A stretch of DNA of 64,000 bases from Acarospora socialis (lineage: Eukaryota; Ascomycota; Lecanoromycetes; Acarosporales; Acarosporaceae): NCBI GenBank assembly GCA_025617375.2, contig JAMYGW020000002.1, positions 1,054,001-1,118,000 of the forward strand. Direction: 5' to 3'. Every line of letters starts with the position of its first letter. Position 1 is the first letter of the stretch. The notes under the pieces were generated by a model. That model was not told where the DNA came from and searched no databases. It saw only the letters and a list, made by a program, of their open reading frames with translations. Made by a program: the position numbers and the translations under genes. Below, one piece after another: positions 34,278 through 45,888 of the stretch.

Positions 34278-35864
34278 GGCTCAGAGACTGTCGTGTAGGA
34301 CTTGAAGAGTGGTTGATAACTTGGAGATTGAACAACGGGTAGCGAGATGCGTGATCAGCAAGAAGAGTGGTTGATGACTTGAGGAGATTGAACAACGGGT
34401 AGAGAGATGCGTGATCAGCAACAAGAGTGGTACGAAGAAGAGAAGAAGAAGAAGAAGAGAAAAAAAATAACAGAAACCATTGTTTATATAGCAGAGCGGG
34501 TGCCGTAGGAACGGGTATATTCCTACTGGAGGAAGGCCCAATCTGCAGGTTTTGGGAAAGAAGAAATCATCTCAACCTCCTTCTCGAGAAAGCAGTCACG
34601 ATCCACAATCAGGTATGGAAGGGCCCTCTTGACGCTGCAATTGCTACAAGCAACTAGCACGCACAAACTCTCGCTCTCTGAAAGAAAGCGCAATGGCATC
34701 CTGATGGACAATGCCCAACATGTTTAGATTGAGAAACCGGAGCACCTCTCGATAAGATAGTATTGAGGATGCGACGTACCATAAGCGGCAGCAAACAGGA
34801 ATGGCCACCAAAATCATTAAACAAAGATGTATACCTAACTTTCTGTAGACGTTAAACTGATTACGGACCGGTGCTCTTCTGATTTTTGATTTTACTGTTA
34901 TTTGGAGATCCGTATGGAGGACTTCCTGTGAGGATGAGGTACGCCTAGTATGCATCGCCGCTTATGGCATGTCCCATCGCTCAATACTGGGTAGGTATAT
35001 CCTTAAGCGGCATGTAACGGCTTGTCCCGTAACTTATTGGGTGTTTGTAGACTCGGCGAAGTGCTCCGAGATTTGAGTGTGGTCTGGAGAAGGACGGACC
35101 GGGTGCAATTAATTGCAGCAGATGCAGCGTGGAATGCGCCTTCCAATCTCATCGTGGATCATGATTCATGACTCGTTTCTTGATGAGGTTGAAGAGAAGT
35201 TCAGATACAGGTGCGATACTTGGGTACTTACTTAGTCATCGCCCCAAAAAGCCGAGCCCGAGGCTGGCAGTAGAAATTCGTTACCATGCAATCTACCTTA
35301 GGTTGTACCTATCTAGGTAGGTAGGCGTCACTCGATATATCCATGGATGGTCATGAGCTGTTGCTGTATAAGACTGAAATACAGCCATACCGAGTCACTT
35401 AACTTCTTCCCCAAAATAAAACATCAACTGACTTAGCATGTTGTCCCTCAGCACTTCCAAATTTTAAATCTGAACACTGTGTGTTGTTATGTGGTTATAG
35501 CACTTTCAAGGGCGATTGTCTGTGCATGGTAACGAGTTTCTACTCCGACTCTCACCGATTATCGGATAATCTTAGATTTAGCGCAAAAGTTCAAGCCCCC
35601 ACCAATAATGGCACCATCCATCCCACCGACTGAATTCGGTGAATTTTCTGCTGACCGCTGCACTTTATCAAACCTTTTCAGAGATCAAAGCTGACCTTCA
35701 TTCTCTTACCACCCGCTTGAAAAGTAATCAACCCATTCTATCAGTCACAGCCTCAACTTACACCCGCTGAAGTCTAACGATCCTGAGCTGTGGTAATCCG
35801 CCGTTGTAACTTACCCGTTTCTTTCAGAATTGCCCCGTTTCGATCCAGTCTCCGCTCCGTGAAG
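34278..35864. other. Intergenic, 1.6 kb, divergent promoters of the repeat protein and methionine synthase
   Basis: Holds a 58-60 bp tandem repeat near the repeat-protein start (given separately), a purine tract (GAAGAAGAAGAAG) at 34,433-34,462, TAGGTA motifs at 34,991 and 35,295-35,325 (CTATCTAGGTAGGTAGGCG), and the pyrimidine-rich methionine synthase leader near 35,830. No gene is supported. Confidence 0.55.
34305..34430. repeat. 58-60 bp direct tandem repeat in the 5' leader of the repeat-protein gene
   Basis: Unit 1 is 34305-34362 and unit 2 is 34363-34422, both starting AAGAGTGGTTGAT and including GATTGAACAACGGGTAG and GATGCGTGATCAGCAA. A third copy starts at 34423 but breaks off after about 8 bp. 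The units differ by a few bases and a 2-bp indel. Confidence 0.85.
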
Positions 35865-38389
35865 ATGGTTCAGTCGTAAGTCAACATTCATTGATATCTT
35901 CCAACAGGTTGTTAGTCAAGATTCTAATAGGGCATGCAGGGCCATTCTCGGGTTCCCTCGCATGGGAGTGAACCGTGACCTCAAGAAAGCGACTGAGGCA
36001 TACTGGGGTGGAAAGCTATCGCAGGAGGAGCTTCTCAAGGAGGGCAAGAGACTCCGCCACGCCCACTGGAAACTCCAGAAAGACGCTGGAATCGATGTGA
36101 TCCCTAGCAACGACTTTTCCTTTTACGATCATGTCCTTGATCATATCCAACTTTTCGGGGTGAGCTACCACTTGGAACCTGTTGTACGGTAAAGACACAA
36201 GGCATCGTTGGCTAATGATCATATCCAGGCAATTCCTGAAAGGTACTCGAAACACAAGCTATCACCCATCGACGAGTTCTTCGCTATGGGACGAGGCATC
36301 CAGAGACCTGCAAAGGACGACACGCCTGCTGTGGATGTTCCTAGTCTGGTATTAATTCATGTCTAAAGTTACTTCTGTGGGGATGCTGGCAATGCTAACA
36401 CTCACGAAGGAAATGGTGAAATGGTTCGATTCCAACTATCACTATGTCAAACCCACACTGCTGGAAGGCCAGAACTTCAAGCTACAAGCGAATCCCAAAC
36501 CTGTCGCGGAATTTCAAGAGGCACAAGAAGCCGGATTCAACACACGTCCTGTCCTTGTCGGGCCCGTTTCATTTCTCGCCTTGGCTAAGGCCGATCGCGG
36601 TCAGAAGGTGGAGCCGATCACTCTTCTCGAAAAGCTCCTACCGGTATACGAGGAATTACTGGTCAAGCTGAAAGACGCGGGAGCAGAGATTGTGCAGATT
36701 GACGAGCCAGTGTTGGTCTTCGACCTCGCACAAAACGTGAAGGACGCCTTTAAGCCAACGTATGAGAAGCTCTCTGGCTTGGGCGATAAGATCCCAAAGA
36801 TCGTCTTCGCTACGTACTTCGGTGATATTGTGCACAATATCGACGTCCTTTCATCTCTTCAGAACCTCCACGCCATCCATGTCGACCTCGTCCGCAACCC
36901 CGAGCAGCTTGACACTGTGATTGGTGCGCTGGGGCCCAAGCAGGCTCTTTCCGTCGGTGTAGTAGATGGGCGCAACATCTGGAAGACTAACTTCAAATAT
37001 ACCATCGAGATCGTCGAGAAGGCAATCCAAAAGCTTGGCAAAGACCGTGTGATCGTTTCCAGTTCTAGCTCTCTGTTGCACACGCCCCATACCTTGGAAA
37101 GCGAGAAGAAACTCGATACCGAGGTGAAGGATTGGTTCTCGTTCGCCGTCGAAAAAGCTCATGAGCTCGCCGTCATCGCGAAAGCTGTGACTGAGGGTCC
37201 AGCGGCTGTTCGGGAGCAGCTTGAGGCCAACGCGAAGTCGGTTAAAGCTCGATCAGAGTCCAAGTTGACCAACGATCATAAAGTCAAGGACCGTCAGTCC
37301 AAGGTGTCCGAAGACATGTACAACCGACGGTCACCATTCCCCACAAGAATCGCGGAGCAACAAAAGCTCCTCAATCTCCCAATGTTCCCCACTACTACTA
37401 TTGGTTCTTTCCCACAAACCAAAGAGATCCGTATTCAGCGAAACAGATTTGTGAAGGGCGAAATCAGCGAGCAAGAATATGAGAAGTTCATCGAGAAGGA
37501 GATCGACGAGGTCGTCAAAATCCAAGAAGAGCTTGATCTCGATGTCTACGTTCATGGAGAGCCAGAACGCAATGACATGGTTCAGTACTTTGGAGAAAGG
37601 CTTACCGGATATGTCTTCACGACTCATGCTTGGGTGCAAAGCTACGGATCCAGATGTGTGCGGCCTCCTATTATCGTGGGTGACATCTCCCGTCCTGCTC
37701 CAATGACCGTCAAGGAGTCAAAGTACGCCGCCTCGGTTTCGAAGAAGCCTATGAAGGGCATGTTGACAGGTCCCATTACTTGCCTTCGGTGGTCCTTCCC
37801 TCGTGACGATGTACATCCGTCTGTTCAAGCTGAGCAGCTCGCTCTGGCTCTGCGTGATGAAGTGGTCGACTTGGAGTCTGCCGGTATCTACGTTATTCAG
37901 GTGGACGAACCGGCCCTCCGGGAAGGCCTGCCGCTCCGTTCAGGTGTCGAGAGGGAGAACTACCTGTCCTGGGCTGTCAAGTCATTCCGTCTGTCAACAG
38001 CTGGAGTAAGGGATTCTACCCAGATCCACTCCCACTTCTGCTACTCCGAGTTCCAGGACTTTTTCCACGCTATTGCAGCCTTGGATGCCGATGTGCTCAG
38101 CATCGAAAACAGCAAGAGTGATGCCAAGCTCCTGAAAGTCTTCGTCGATGAAGCTTACCCGAGACATATTGGCCCTGGCGTCTACGACATCCACTCCCCG
38201 CGTGTGCCAAGCGAGCAGGAGATCAAGGATAGAATTGAAGAGATGCTTCAATACCTCAAGCCAGATCAACTCTGGATTGACCCCGACTGTGGGCTTAAGA
38301 CCCGTCAATGGACCGAGACGAAAGCCGCTCTCACCAACATGGTGAACGCTGCCAAGTTCTACCGTCAAAAGTACTCCAAATCCTCCTAA
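35865..38389 (+). CDS. MET6: Cobalamin-independent methionine synthase (5-methyltetrahydropteroyltriglutamate-homocysteine methyltransferase)
   Basis: Transfers a methyl group from 5-methyltetrahydrofolate polyglutamate to homocysteine in the last step of methionine synthesis, in the cytosol. Four exons: 35865-35875, 35940-36159, 36229-36348 and 36410-38389. Introns are 64, 69 and 61 nt with GTAAGT, GTGAGC and GTATTA donors. The first intron follows only 11 coding bases. The product of 776 aa matches the family (about 765-770). It starts MVQSAILGFPRMG and has two barrel domains. The zinc ligands that activate homocysteine are present in the C-terminal barrel: His and Cys in HSHFCYSE (about 659 and 661), Glu in SIENS (about 683) and Cys in DPDCGLKTR (about 744). 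The long frame from 36359 begins in intron 3 and is not the true start. Confidence 0.96.
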
Positions 38390-38998
38390 AAAGCCTCAAC
38401 GGCGGGAGATGATGCATAACGACAAAAAGTTCAACAGCATTGGTCGACGATATCCCGGTCTAGGTTGGCCACTGATCTCAACATCGGCGTTACTATGGGG
38501 ATATTGTGAGCTTGGTTTCTGAATAGGTGTTCGAGCTTTTGCAGCGTTCAACATTGCATACCCTCATCTTGTCTTGATGTGGTCTCATTCTTCAACCTGA
38601 CGCCATAGAAGGGTAGATATCGCATGGCATTCATAAACATAGAGATCTTGACGTTCGTTCACAGATATTCAGAGCTCTAAACTCCCGGTCAATAGCCGGT
38701 AGCAATCTTTTATAACTATCCCAATGAATCTTGCCAAATTTAGAACAGATTCAGAGCTATAGAAGTAAAGAGTGTAACGACACACAGTAAAGCATCGCCA
38801 CTGATAACCATTTAGCAGCATCACATTTGCACAGATAATTGCTGCGACTTCGAGAATGAGAGGGCCAATTTGACATGGTAATTGAGAAATGTATGTGGAG
38901 CGCAAGCGTCTGAGAGCCGTCAAGTGTTTGTGGTGACGACACACAAGCGACCTGAACCTCAGTTCACCTCAGGAACAACTCAAGTAAAATCCACAACA
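38390..38998. other. Intergenic, about 610 bp
   Basis: Methionine synthase 3' flank and promoter of the steroid-reductase-family gene. The short minus-strand frames at 38669-38944 have no recognisable content. Confidence 0.5.
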
Positions 38999-40010
38999 AT
39001 GGCGGCGATAGAAAGCTGGCTTCCCCCTTCACGGGAACATTGGGAGCTTTTAACCTGGCTATTTCAATTCTTCCCTCTGGTATCTCAAAATAGATTCCCC
39101 AACCTCCGACCGCCCATCCACTGACAACTACCCAGTTCACCGTTGTGCAATGGCTCTTCGATTACTATCCGCAGGGCAAGACCTCCATCGACTCCAACCT
39201 CAACATCCCCGGCGCAATCGGCTGGGCAACAATGGAAGCGCCAGGCTTCATGGTCCTGCTCTACATAATGTTCACGTTGCCGCAACAAGTCGGCATCGAG
39301 AAGCTACCGCAAGCCAACTGGGTCATGGCCTCTCTCTTCGTAAGCCCACCCCTCCCCCGCCATCTGCTCGTCGCACTCCCCAGTTCCAGTCATTGACACC
39401 CCGGCCCAACCCCGCGCAGACAATCCACTACATCTACCGCGCGCTCCTCGCCCCACTCGTCCTCAACCCCAGCATGTCGCCCATCCACCTCAGCGTCTGG
39501 CTGTCTGCCCTCGCCTTCCAGTTCGTCAACGCGACCTGCATCGGCGGCTGGCTCGCCGGCTACGGCCCCACCACCACCGCCGACTGGGCCGGCCGCATCC
39601 TCTGGATCGAAGTCGGTCTCATGATCTTCGCGGTGGGCTTTCTGGGTAACATCTATCACGACGACGAACTCCGCGAGATCCGGCGCGCCGCGGCCCGGAA
39701 CCAGAAGCGGAAGGAGGCGGCGCAGGGGGAGAAGGGGAAGGAAAAGGGAAAGGGCGTGGCGAAGGTGTACATGATGCCGGAGAACGGGCTGTTTAGGGCG
39801 GTGTTGTTTCCGCATTATCTGTGCGAGTGGATCGAGTGGTGCGGGTTTTGGATGGTCGGCGGGTTGGGGTGCGTGCCGGCGAGGAATTTTGTGGTCAGTG
39901 AGGTGGCGACGATGATGCCCAGGGCGTTGCAGGGGAGGAGGTGGTATGTGGAGAGGTTTGGGAAGGAGAGGGTTGGGAATAGGAAGGCGGTTATTCCGGG
40001 GCTTATTTGA
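38999..40010 (+). CDS. 3-oxo-5-alpha-steroid 4-dehydrogenase (SRD5A/DET2) family membrane reductase
   Basis: Three exons: 38999-39079, 39136-39339 and 39420-40010. Introns are 56 and 80 nt (donors GTATCT and GTAAGC; acceptors CCCAG and GCGCAG). The protein is 291 aa, close to SRD5A length. It has about six hydrophobic segments and the C-terminal steroid-reductase signature, FPHYLCEWIEWCGFW, with NxxHDDELR-type cytosolic residues before it (GNIYHDDELREIRR). A fungus-specific basic insertion of Lys/Glu/Gly residues lies at about 190-215. The family reduces enone double bonds with NADPH in the endoplasmic reticulum. In fungi the substrate could be a sterol, a polyprenol intermediate or another enone, and cannot be read here. 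Strong GC bias in the last exon reflects codon choice. Confidence 0.87.
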
Positions 40011-40079
40011 GACTTTGAATGCTGTGCTTGCCTTGGATCCGTTCGTCATCTCTTAAGCAGGCTATGTTACGTACTTGAC

Positions 40080-42297
40080 TTATTGAGTGTAATACAAGAG
40101 CCCATTCCAAGACAGCTTTCCAGTGGCGTAAACCAGAAGACACACTTTGAACATAAAAGCGAGAATGATAGTCGCAACAAGGCCAGGCAAAAATTTGAAT
40201 CTCAGAGAAGCACAAAGAAGAGTCCTGAGTATCATCACATTGGCCCAGATCTGTGTTGCAGATAGTGCGTTACACTTGGTGTCGGAGCCTTTATCTGTGG
40301 TGCAGCTCTGGTACAGCAGTTCGTCTCTGTCCGAACTTGTATCAGTTCTTGCTTCTGATTCGAAATCGGGCAGAAATTCATGAAGCGCGGTTGCATTCGG
40401 CCCACGAGCTAGGCGTGAAGGCATGTTCCCATGCTTATCCGGTGATAGCAGGAGTCCCCTATCGTCCAGAGCCGCAAATTGTTTGGCCGCTTCTAGATTT
40501 TTCCACCACGGAGCACAATGTAATACGTTTCGAGATGAGTTATCCGTAGCATAAAGACTGCCACCGCGAGCTAGGAGCAATTCAATGGTCTCTGATGTCT
40601 TGCTTTGCACTGCATAATGAAGAGCTGTACGCCCTTCCTGGTCTGTCTTGTTTAGATCAGTTGAGGTGGCTCGTTTAAGAAGGTATCTAAGGAGGTTGAT
40701 ATTTCCTCTCGACGCAGTCAAGTGCAGACAAGTCCTCCCGAAACTGTCAACTGACCACAAGTCGGTGGAATCGTGTGCAGCCCCTCGTTCGAATATCTCA
40801 GGGGTGGTCTTACTACTCCAAGCTAAGAAATGAGTAATCGACATTCCTTGAGAATCTGGAGGTGTTTCTTCGATCCAATCGTCCCGCAACAGGACCTCTT
40901 TGACTGTATCATTGTACAATGTATGTAATGGGGTCTTCCTGTCGACCGTAAAGTTCGCAAGGTCCGCGCCATTCTCGATTAGCAGTCTCGCAACGTTGAA
41001 GTTGCCCTTTCTAGTCATCGCCCAGTGGAGTGGTGTATCGCCATCCTCATCTCCAGCGTTCACATCTGCGCCTTCTTGGATGAGTAATCGTATCAGCTCT
41101 AGACTGCCGGTCTTAGAGGCCAAATGCAGCAGAGTGATACCGTGGATCGTAGCATCCCTGGGTGACGCTTTCCCGGCACTGAGCAGACGTTGTACATCGT
41201 TCAATGAACCTTCTTCCACACATCGCATAATTTTTGCACTTCGAGGGATGATCCTGGGACAGTCCATGTCCCAATAGAAGGCAAGCCTTGTTCGGGATAA
41301 GAATGACGCTTGAACTAGGTATAGAACGATATCAATTCTTGTGCGTAAACACTTTGACAAATGCAGTGAGACACCAAGTCCAAATCCAGTTTTCCTATAG
41401 TGTGCCGGGGATTGGGCTCTCTTTTCCCCGTTCAAGTTTAGCACGATAGCTGGACCCATCCGAAGTGCAAGATCACAGGACATGAAGCTCCATCGCCTTG
41501 AGGACGTTACTCTAATTGACGGTGATAACGAAAGAGGTGCTGGGGTACCAAAAGTAATGGGCTCGCTAGATTTGCCACGGTGGCCGAGAAATTCAGATGG
41601 ACCTTCCAAGCTCCAAGCACTTCCACTAAAGGGTATTCCAGCTATTGGGCGTTCGTGAAAATTCATTGGTTCATTTAGCCGCAGGGCCACAGCTGCACTC
41701 GAGGGAGCTGCCGCCGAAGCTGCGCTTGTTATCGCCGACCCTGATGCGACTACCGGGGCTGTTGGAGCTCCATTGATGGTCCTGCACTCTAGTATCAGCC
41801 TCTGCGACCCTTTGAGTCGCACTGGACTGGGGACCGGCTCACAAGAGCATCGTGAGAAGTTCTAGAAAGAACTCGATCTGGTATAATTTGATCTTCTCTA
41901 GGAACTTCCCCATCTCTTGCTCTCCAATCATCACCCATTTGACCCTCTCCCATGATCGCCTCGCTTTGCCATCCCAGTCACTCTTGCGGGTCCCTTTCTT
42001 GCCGAATTTGACATCAACCTTGCCTATCTTGGCCTCGAAAGTTTGCAAATCGTTCAAGCACTCGTTGAGCCTACGGCAGAAATGCGCCGGAAACTTGTGA
42101 GTAGGATCCAGCTTCGTGCTAGCTTGTTGAAGATTGTTCATGGTCTCGTGTAACGACTTTAATGACTGCAGTGATTCTTGCACTTCGATCGGCATAGAGC
42201 TGATTCCTCGAAAGAATTTGAATAGGATCTTGCTAGACTCGGCAGCAAAGCCAACCACGGTCATGACCGACGCCGTGGTAGAGAGAGGGTCTGCCAT
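40080..42297 (-). CDS. STAND-type N-terminal domain / ankyrin-repeat / C-terminal membrane-segment protein
   Basis: Exons 42297-41843 and 41781-40080 flank a 61-nt intron (donor GTGAGC, acceptor GTGCAG). The join keeps frame and gives 718 aa. Residues 1-about 150 are a helical domain starting MADPLSTTASVMTVVGFAAESSK, typical of fungal STAND and HeLo-like N-terminal domains (Pfam PF17111-like; named from memory). The middle is a hydrophilic linker, then about seven to eight ankyrin repeats at about 345-620 (GITLLHLASKTGSLELIRLLIQ; DGDTPLHWAM; GRTALHYAVQ). The end has one hydrophobic segment (PGLVATIILAFMFKVCLLVYA). There is no NB-ARC or NACHT module between them. Such N-domains act in fungal non-self recognition and cell death; here that is inference. 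Divergent from the kinase-ankyrin gene 980 bp away. Confidence 0.82.
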
Positions 42298-43277
42298 ACT
42301 AGTGTTTTCCTCTTCGAAAACTTCAACGATAGAAGTGAACTGGATAGCAATCGTTCGAGAAGAGCACCGGAAAGCTCAACGAGACTGCAGTAGGCAGCAT
42401 CGCCAAGACGTCGCGCTCTCGGGCATAGGCCGGCTCCAGCCTTGTGGAAGACATGCTGCTGGAAGGGCGCAAGGCTGGACAACGACAGCATTTATTGGAA
42501 AGGAAATCATAGTACTGCAGTCGGTAAGTAACGCTGCGCATGGCCACATTCTGTGTGTGGATGCAAGGCTGTGTATAGAAGCATGTCGTACAAGATGCGG
42601 GGATACTCTTCTACCTCTGTTCCTATCCCCTTTCTTGGATCCTTCCTACTCCATATTTGCAATCCGCGTCAAGTGCCGCACAACCACTCTGTCAGCAGTC
42701 TCGTTGAATCAAAATAGCTCATGCCCTGCCTATAAGACATGCCCTCACGTCCAAACCCTCCAGCAGATTCCACTAAGGAAGCATTCTACAATAAGTCAGA
42801 CGTAGTGTACTACTTCCGAAGTGGTACGTCATTGAATCTTCATCACCTGAAATGCATCTTCATTTCGCCCCCAGCTTAAGTCTTCTATTGTACACAGGGA
42901 AGTGGCGACGTGGAGAAATCATTGGCGAGGGCACCAGCGAGGACCGATACAAGGTAGGTCCCATCTGCACACAAATGATTGTTGGTTTTCGCTCACGAAA
43001 ATGACGAAGATCAAGGATCTCACCAACAACATTGAATACTTGTGGGACAGACACGACATTCGAAAGATTTCTGCATAGTCAACATTTGCCAGTTTAATGT
43101 GGCTTAAAGAGTTGACACACTAGATTGCTACATCTATCGTCTACATTTCGTGGACCAGGGACTTCTATCTCTCAACCTCGTGCATCTCCTCCATCATACT
43201 CGTTTGAAAAGGATGTCCTGCACCTCTGGAAGTCGCATATAGAGCCATTTCCGTCCGGCCGACAAGGATAGCCCAAA
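42298..43277. promoter_or_regulatory. Shared 980-bp region between two divergent ankyrin genes
   Basis: The STAND-N/ankyrin gene starts at 42297 going left and the kinase-ankyrin gene at 43278 going right, so this stretch must contain both promoters. A plus-strand open frame at 42134-42805 overlaps the left gene and looks like a shadow. I see no clear TATA box or operator. Confidence 0.5.
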
Positions 43278-45888
43278 ATGGATCCATTGCAACGGAGAAG
43301 ATCTGCATCATCACCGCATGGTGATAGTAGCTCTTCCCTCCGTGAGCTTCTTCTCCAACATCTTCAGGAGAACAAGAATTACGAAGGCCACAGTTTCTTG
43401 TGTACGGCAACAGTCAAGGAGCTGCTGACCCGCGAACGGATTTCTAACTGGATAAATAGCCATCCACTCCATCGGTACTCGCACATCGATACTCGTGACC
43501 AAGATCTGATTGACTGCATAGTCAACGATTCTAGCCTGCTTTTCGCCAGATTAGTAGTGGCAGAACTCGAACATCTCACGTCAGCCCTTCTCTCGAGTGA
43601 TCGAACCGACCATTCGTTACCTGAGATTGATTGCGAATTCCTAAATTTGACTCCTGAAGAGCAAGATAGGTTTGATAGCTATCGTTATGTCGCCGGTCCG
43701 ATTCTTGGGAAGAGGCACCTGTACCTCCCTCTAAAGACGGTATTACCCTTTGTAAAGAGGGAATCGCATAGAAATGGAGCGTATGGTCAAATAAATCGTG
43801 TTAAGGTTGCAGATGGCCATTTGGAAGGCTATGACATGGTATGACACTCATAACTCATCTGAGTATCTGCAAATAGCTCACGGGAAGTAGAGCGAAGTCG
43901 CCGAGAAACAAATTCGCTTCAACTACCCTCGCCACGAGCAGATTGCCCTTAACGAAGTGGAGACCCTTCAACAAAGAAAACATCCCAATATCGTCCCTCT
44001 GTTGGCATCCTACACTTTGACAACAATGGAATCCGAATTTCCCGTGACAACCATGCATCTGATTTTCCCGTTCGCGGATAAGGACCTGGAAGAATGGATG
44101 ACTAACCCTCGACCGCCTGCTTGTCTCCAAGAACTGCCCAGATCGGAGCGCCGGGCATATTTATACCGCTGCATATATGCGCTTGTGTCAAGTCTCTCGT
44201 TTCTGCACCGCGAGCAAGGTGGTACAGTTACCGCACATCATGATCTGAAGCCGCGCAACATCTTGGCGTTTGGGCAAGAATTGAAGCTTGCTGATTTTGG
44301 CAGCTCACACCTTCGACCTTTAGCTGAAGGATCGGAGACTGAGACCAACTCGCTTGGAACATATGACTACCAACCGCCTGAATTCTGGAACGATGATGGA
44401 TCACATGCCACAGTAAAGCACGGACGTGTGTTCGATGTATGGTCGATGGGCTGCATCATCATCGAGCTCGCAACACTGATCGTGTATGGCTGGGAGAGCG
44501 AAAAGGTCACTCTTTTCAGAGAGAAACGGCGGAAGAACCCAAGTAAAACGAGACCCATGCTTGCTGCAAGTCGGCACTCTGAGGATAAGTCGTTTCACAA
44601 TAACTGGGCTGTGGTCAAAGATTGGATCCATCAGTTACAGGTTGAGGATGCCAGTCCGAAGCTGAAGTCGACGTTGAAAGTAGCCCTGCAGATGATAGAC
44701 AGAACGCCTAGCAATCGCATCTATAACTGGGAAGCTGAACTGGATCTATACAACATACAACACCCTGATGACGATCGAGTCATGCAGCTGAAAAGGGGAG
44801 CTCTATGTATTCAACCTCCATCAGCCCGAAAAAAGATCCTTAATGGCACGCAAACACCCCTGCATAGAGCTGCTCAGGCCGGGAACTTGGCAAGACTTGT
44901 CCAGCTTTATGAGGTTGGATGGCCGCCGTTTGTGCAAGACTACAGTGGCCAGACAGCAATAGATGTGTTCAATCAGAGTCAAGATCTTTACTCTTGCGAG
45001 ATCTTGCGCAAACGCCTAGCTCCCAAGCTACCTGCAAAAATAACAGATGAGCCACAATGTCAGAAGTTGTTTCAGGCTGCAACGGAAGGTCGGGTCGATG
45101 TAGTTCAGGAACTGTTAGCCCAGGGAGTGGACCCCATGTCTGTTGACGATGAAGGTTACTCGGCCTTGTACAAAGCAGTTGTACACAACCAATCCGATGT
45201 GGTCGAATGCCTCTTGCTAGCCAAGGGAAAGGATCTACTGCGACAGAAAGAATTTTGGGGGCACAATACGCCTCTGCACAAAGCTGCTGATTTGGGTCTT
45301 GCGAACATAATGAAACGCCTACTGGAATACTCCCCCGACATCGAAGATCAGCAAAAGGAGGGCAAAACTGCCCTATTCCTTGCGGCTGAAGCGGGCCGCG
45401 AGGGAGCTGTCCAAGTCCTTTTAGCCCATGGGGCGCAAGCATTCACCCAATCGAACTTGAAAGAAACCCCGCTTCATGCTGCAGTAGGGTTGAACAAAAC
45501 CAAAGTCCTCAAGCAGCTTCTTCGGGCTAATGATGCTGGCAAATGTCTTGAGCATAAAAACCGGTTCGGTAACACTCCATTGTTGCTTGCAGTCGGTTAC
45601 AGAAACCTTGAATGTGCTCAAGCCTTGGTCGATAAGAACGCTTCTGTGCATGTCGCCAACAACAACGATATGACAGTTCTCCATCTCGTGGTGCAAAGCA
45701 AATTTTATGACTTTCTAGTGAAGAACGTACACCTCTTTAACCGGCAAGACGTTCGTTCCCGCAACAAGTGGAATGATACCCCGTTAATGCTTGCCCAGAA
45801 GTGGAATGAGACCCCATTAATGCCTGCCCAGAAGTGGCGGAAGGATAGATTTATTGAGCTCTTGACAAGCCTGCGTGATCAAGGCTGA
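43278..45888 (+). CDS. Protein kinase-ankyrin repeat fusion protein
   Basis: Exons 43278-43838 and 43891-45888 flank a 52-nt intron (GTATGA donor, AAGTAG acceptor); 852 aa. Residues 1-about 150 are an N-terminal region seen before kinase domains in fungal multidomain proteins. The kinase spans about 155-470: a reduced Gly loop (NGAYGQI), catalytic loop HHDLKPRN (HHD in place of HRD, Asp at about 305), LADFGSS (about 320-326), GTYDYQPPE and DVWSMGC. Catalytic Asp and DFG are present, so it may be active, though the glycine loop is weak. Residues about 505-830 form about seven ankyrin repeats. A 33-bp tandem duplication near the end repeats the KWNDTPLMLAQ unit. Divergent pairing with another ankyrin gene suggests a joint signalling or recognition role, which is inference. 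Confidence 0.85.
45766..45831 (+). repeat. 33-bp in-frame tandem duplication
   Basis: 45766-45798 and 45799-45831 repeat with four differences (AAGTGGAATGA...GCCCAG), followed by another AAGTGG. It adds 11 residues to the C-terminus of the kinase-ankyrin protein without breaking frame. Confidence 0.85.

Noticed and set aside
41827-41842. A 16-nt GT...AG gap as the intron of the STAND-N/ankyrin gene
   Set aside because: Too short to splice; the same donor with the GTGCAG acceptor at 41782 gives a normal 61-nt intron and keeps frame.
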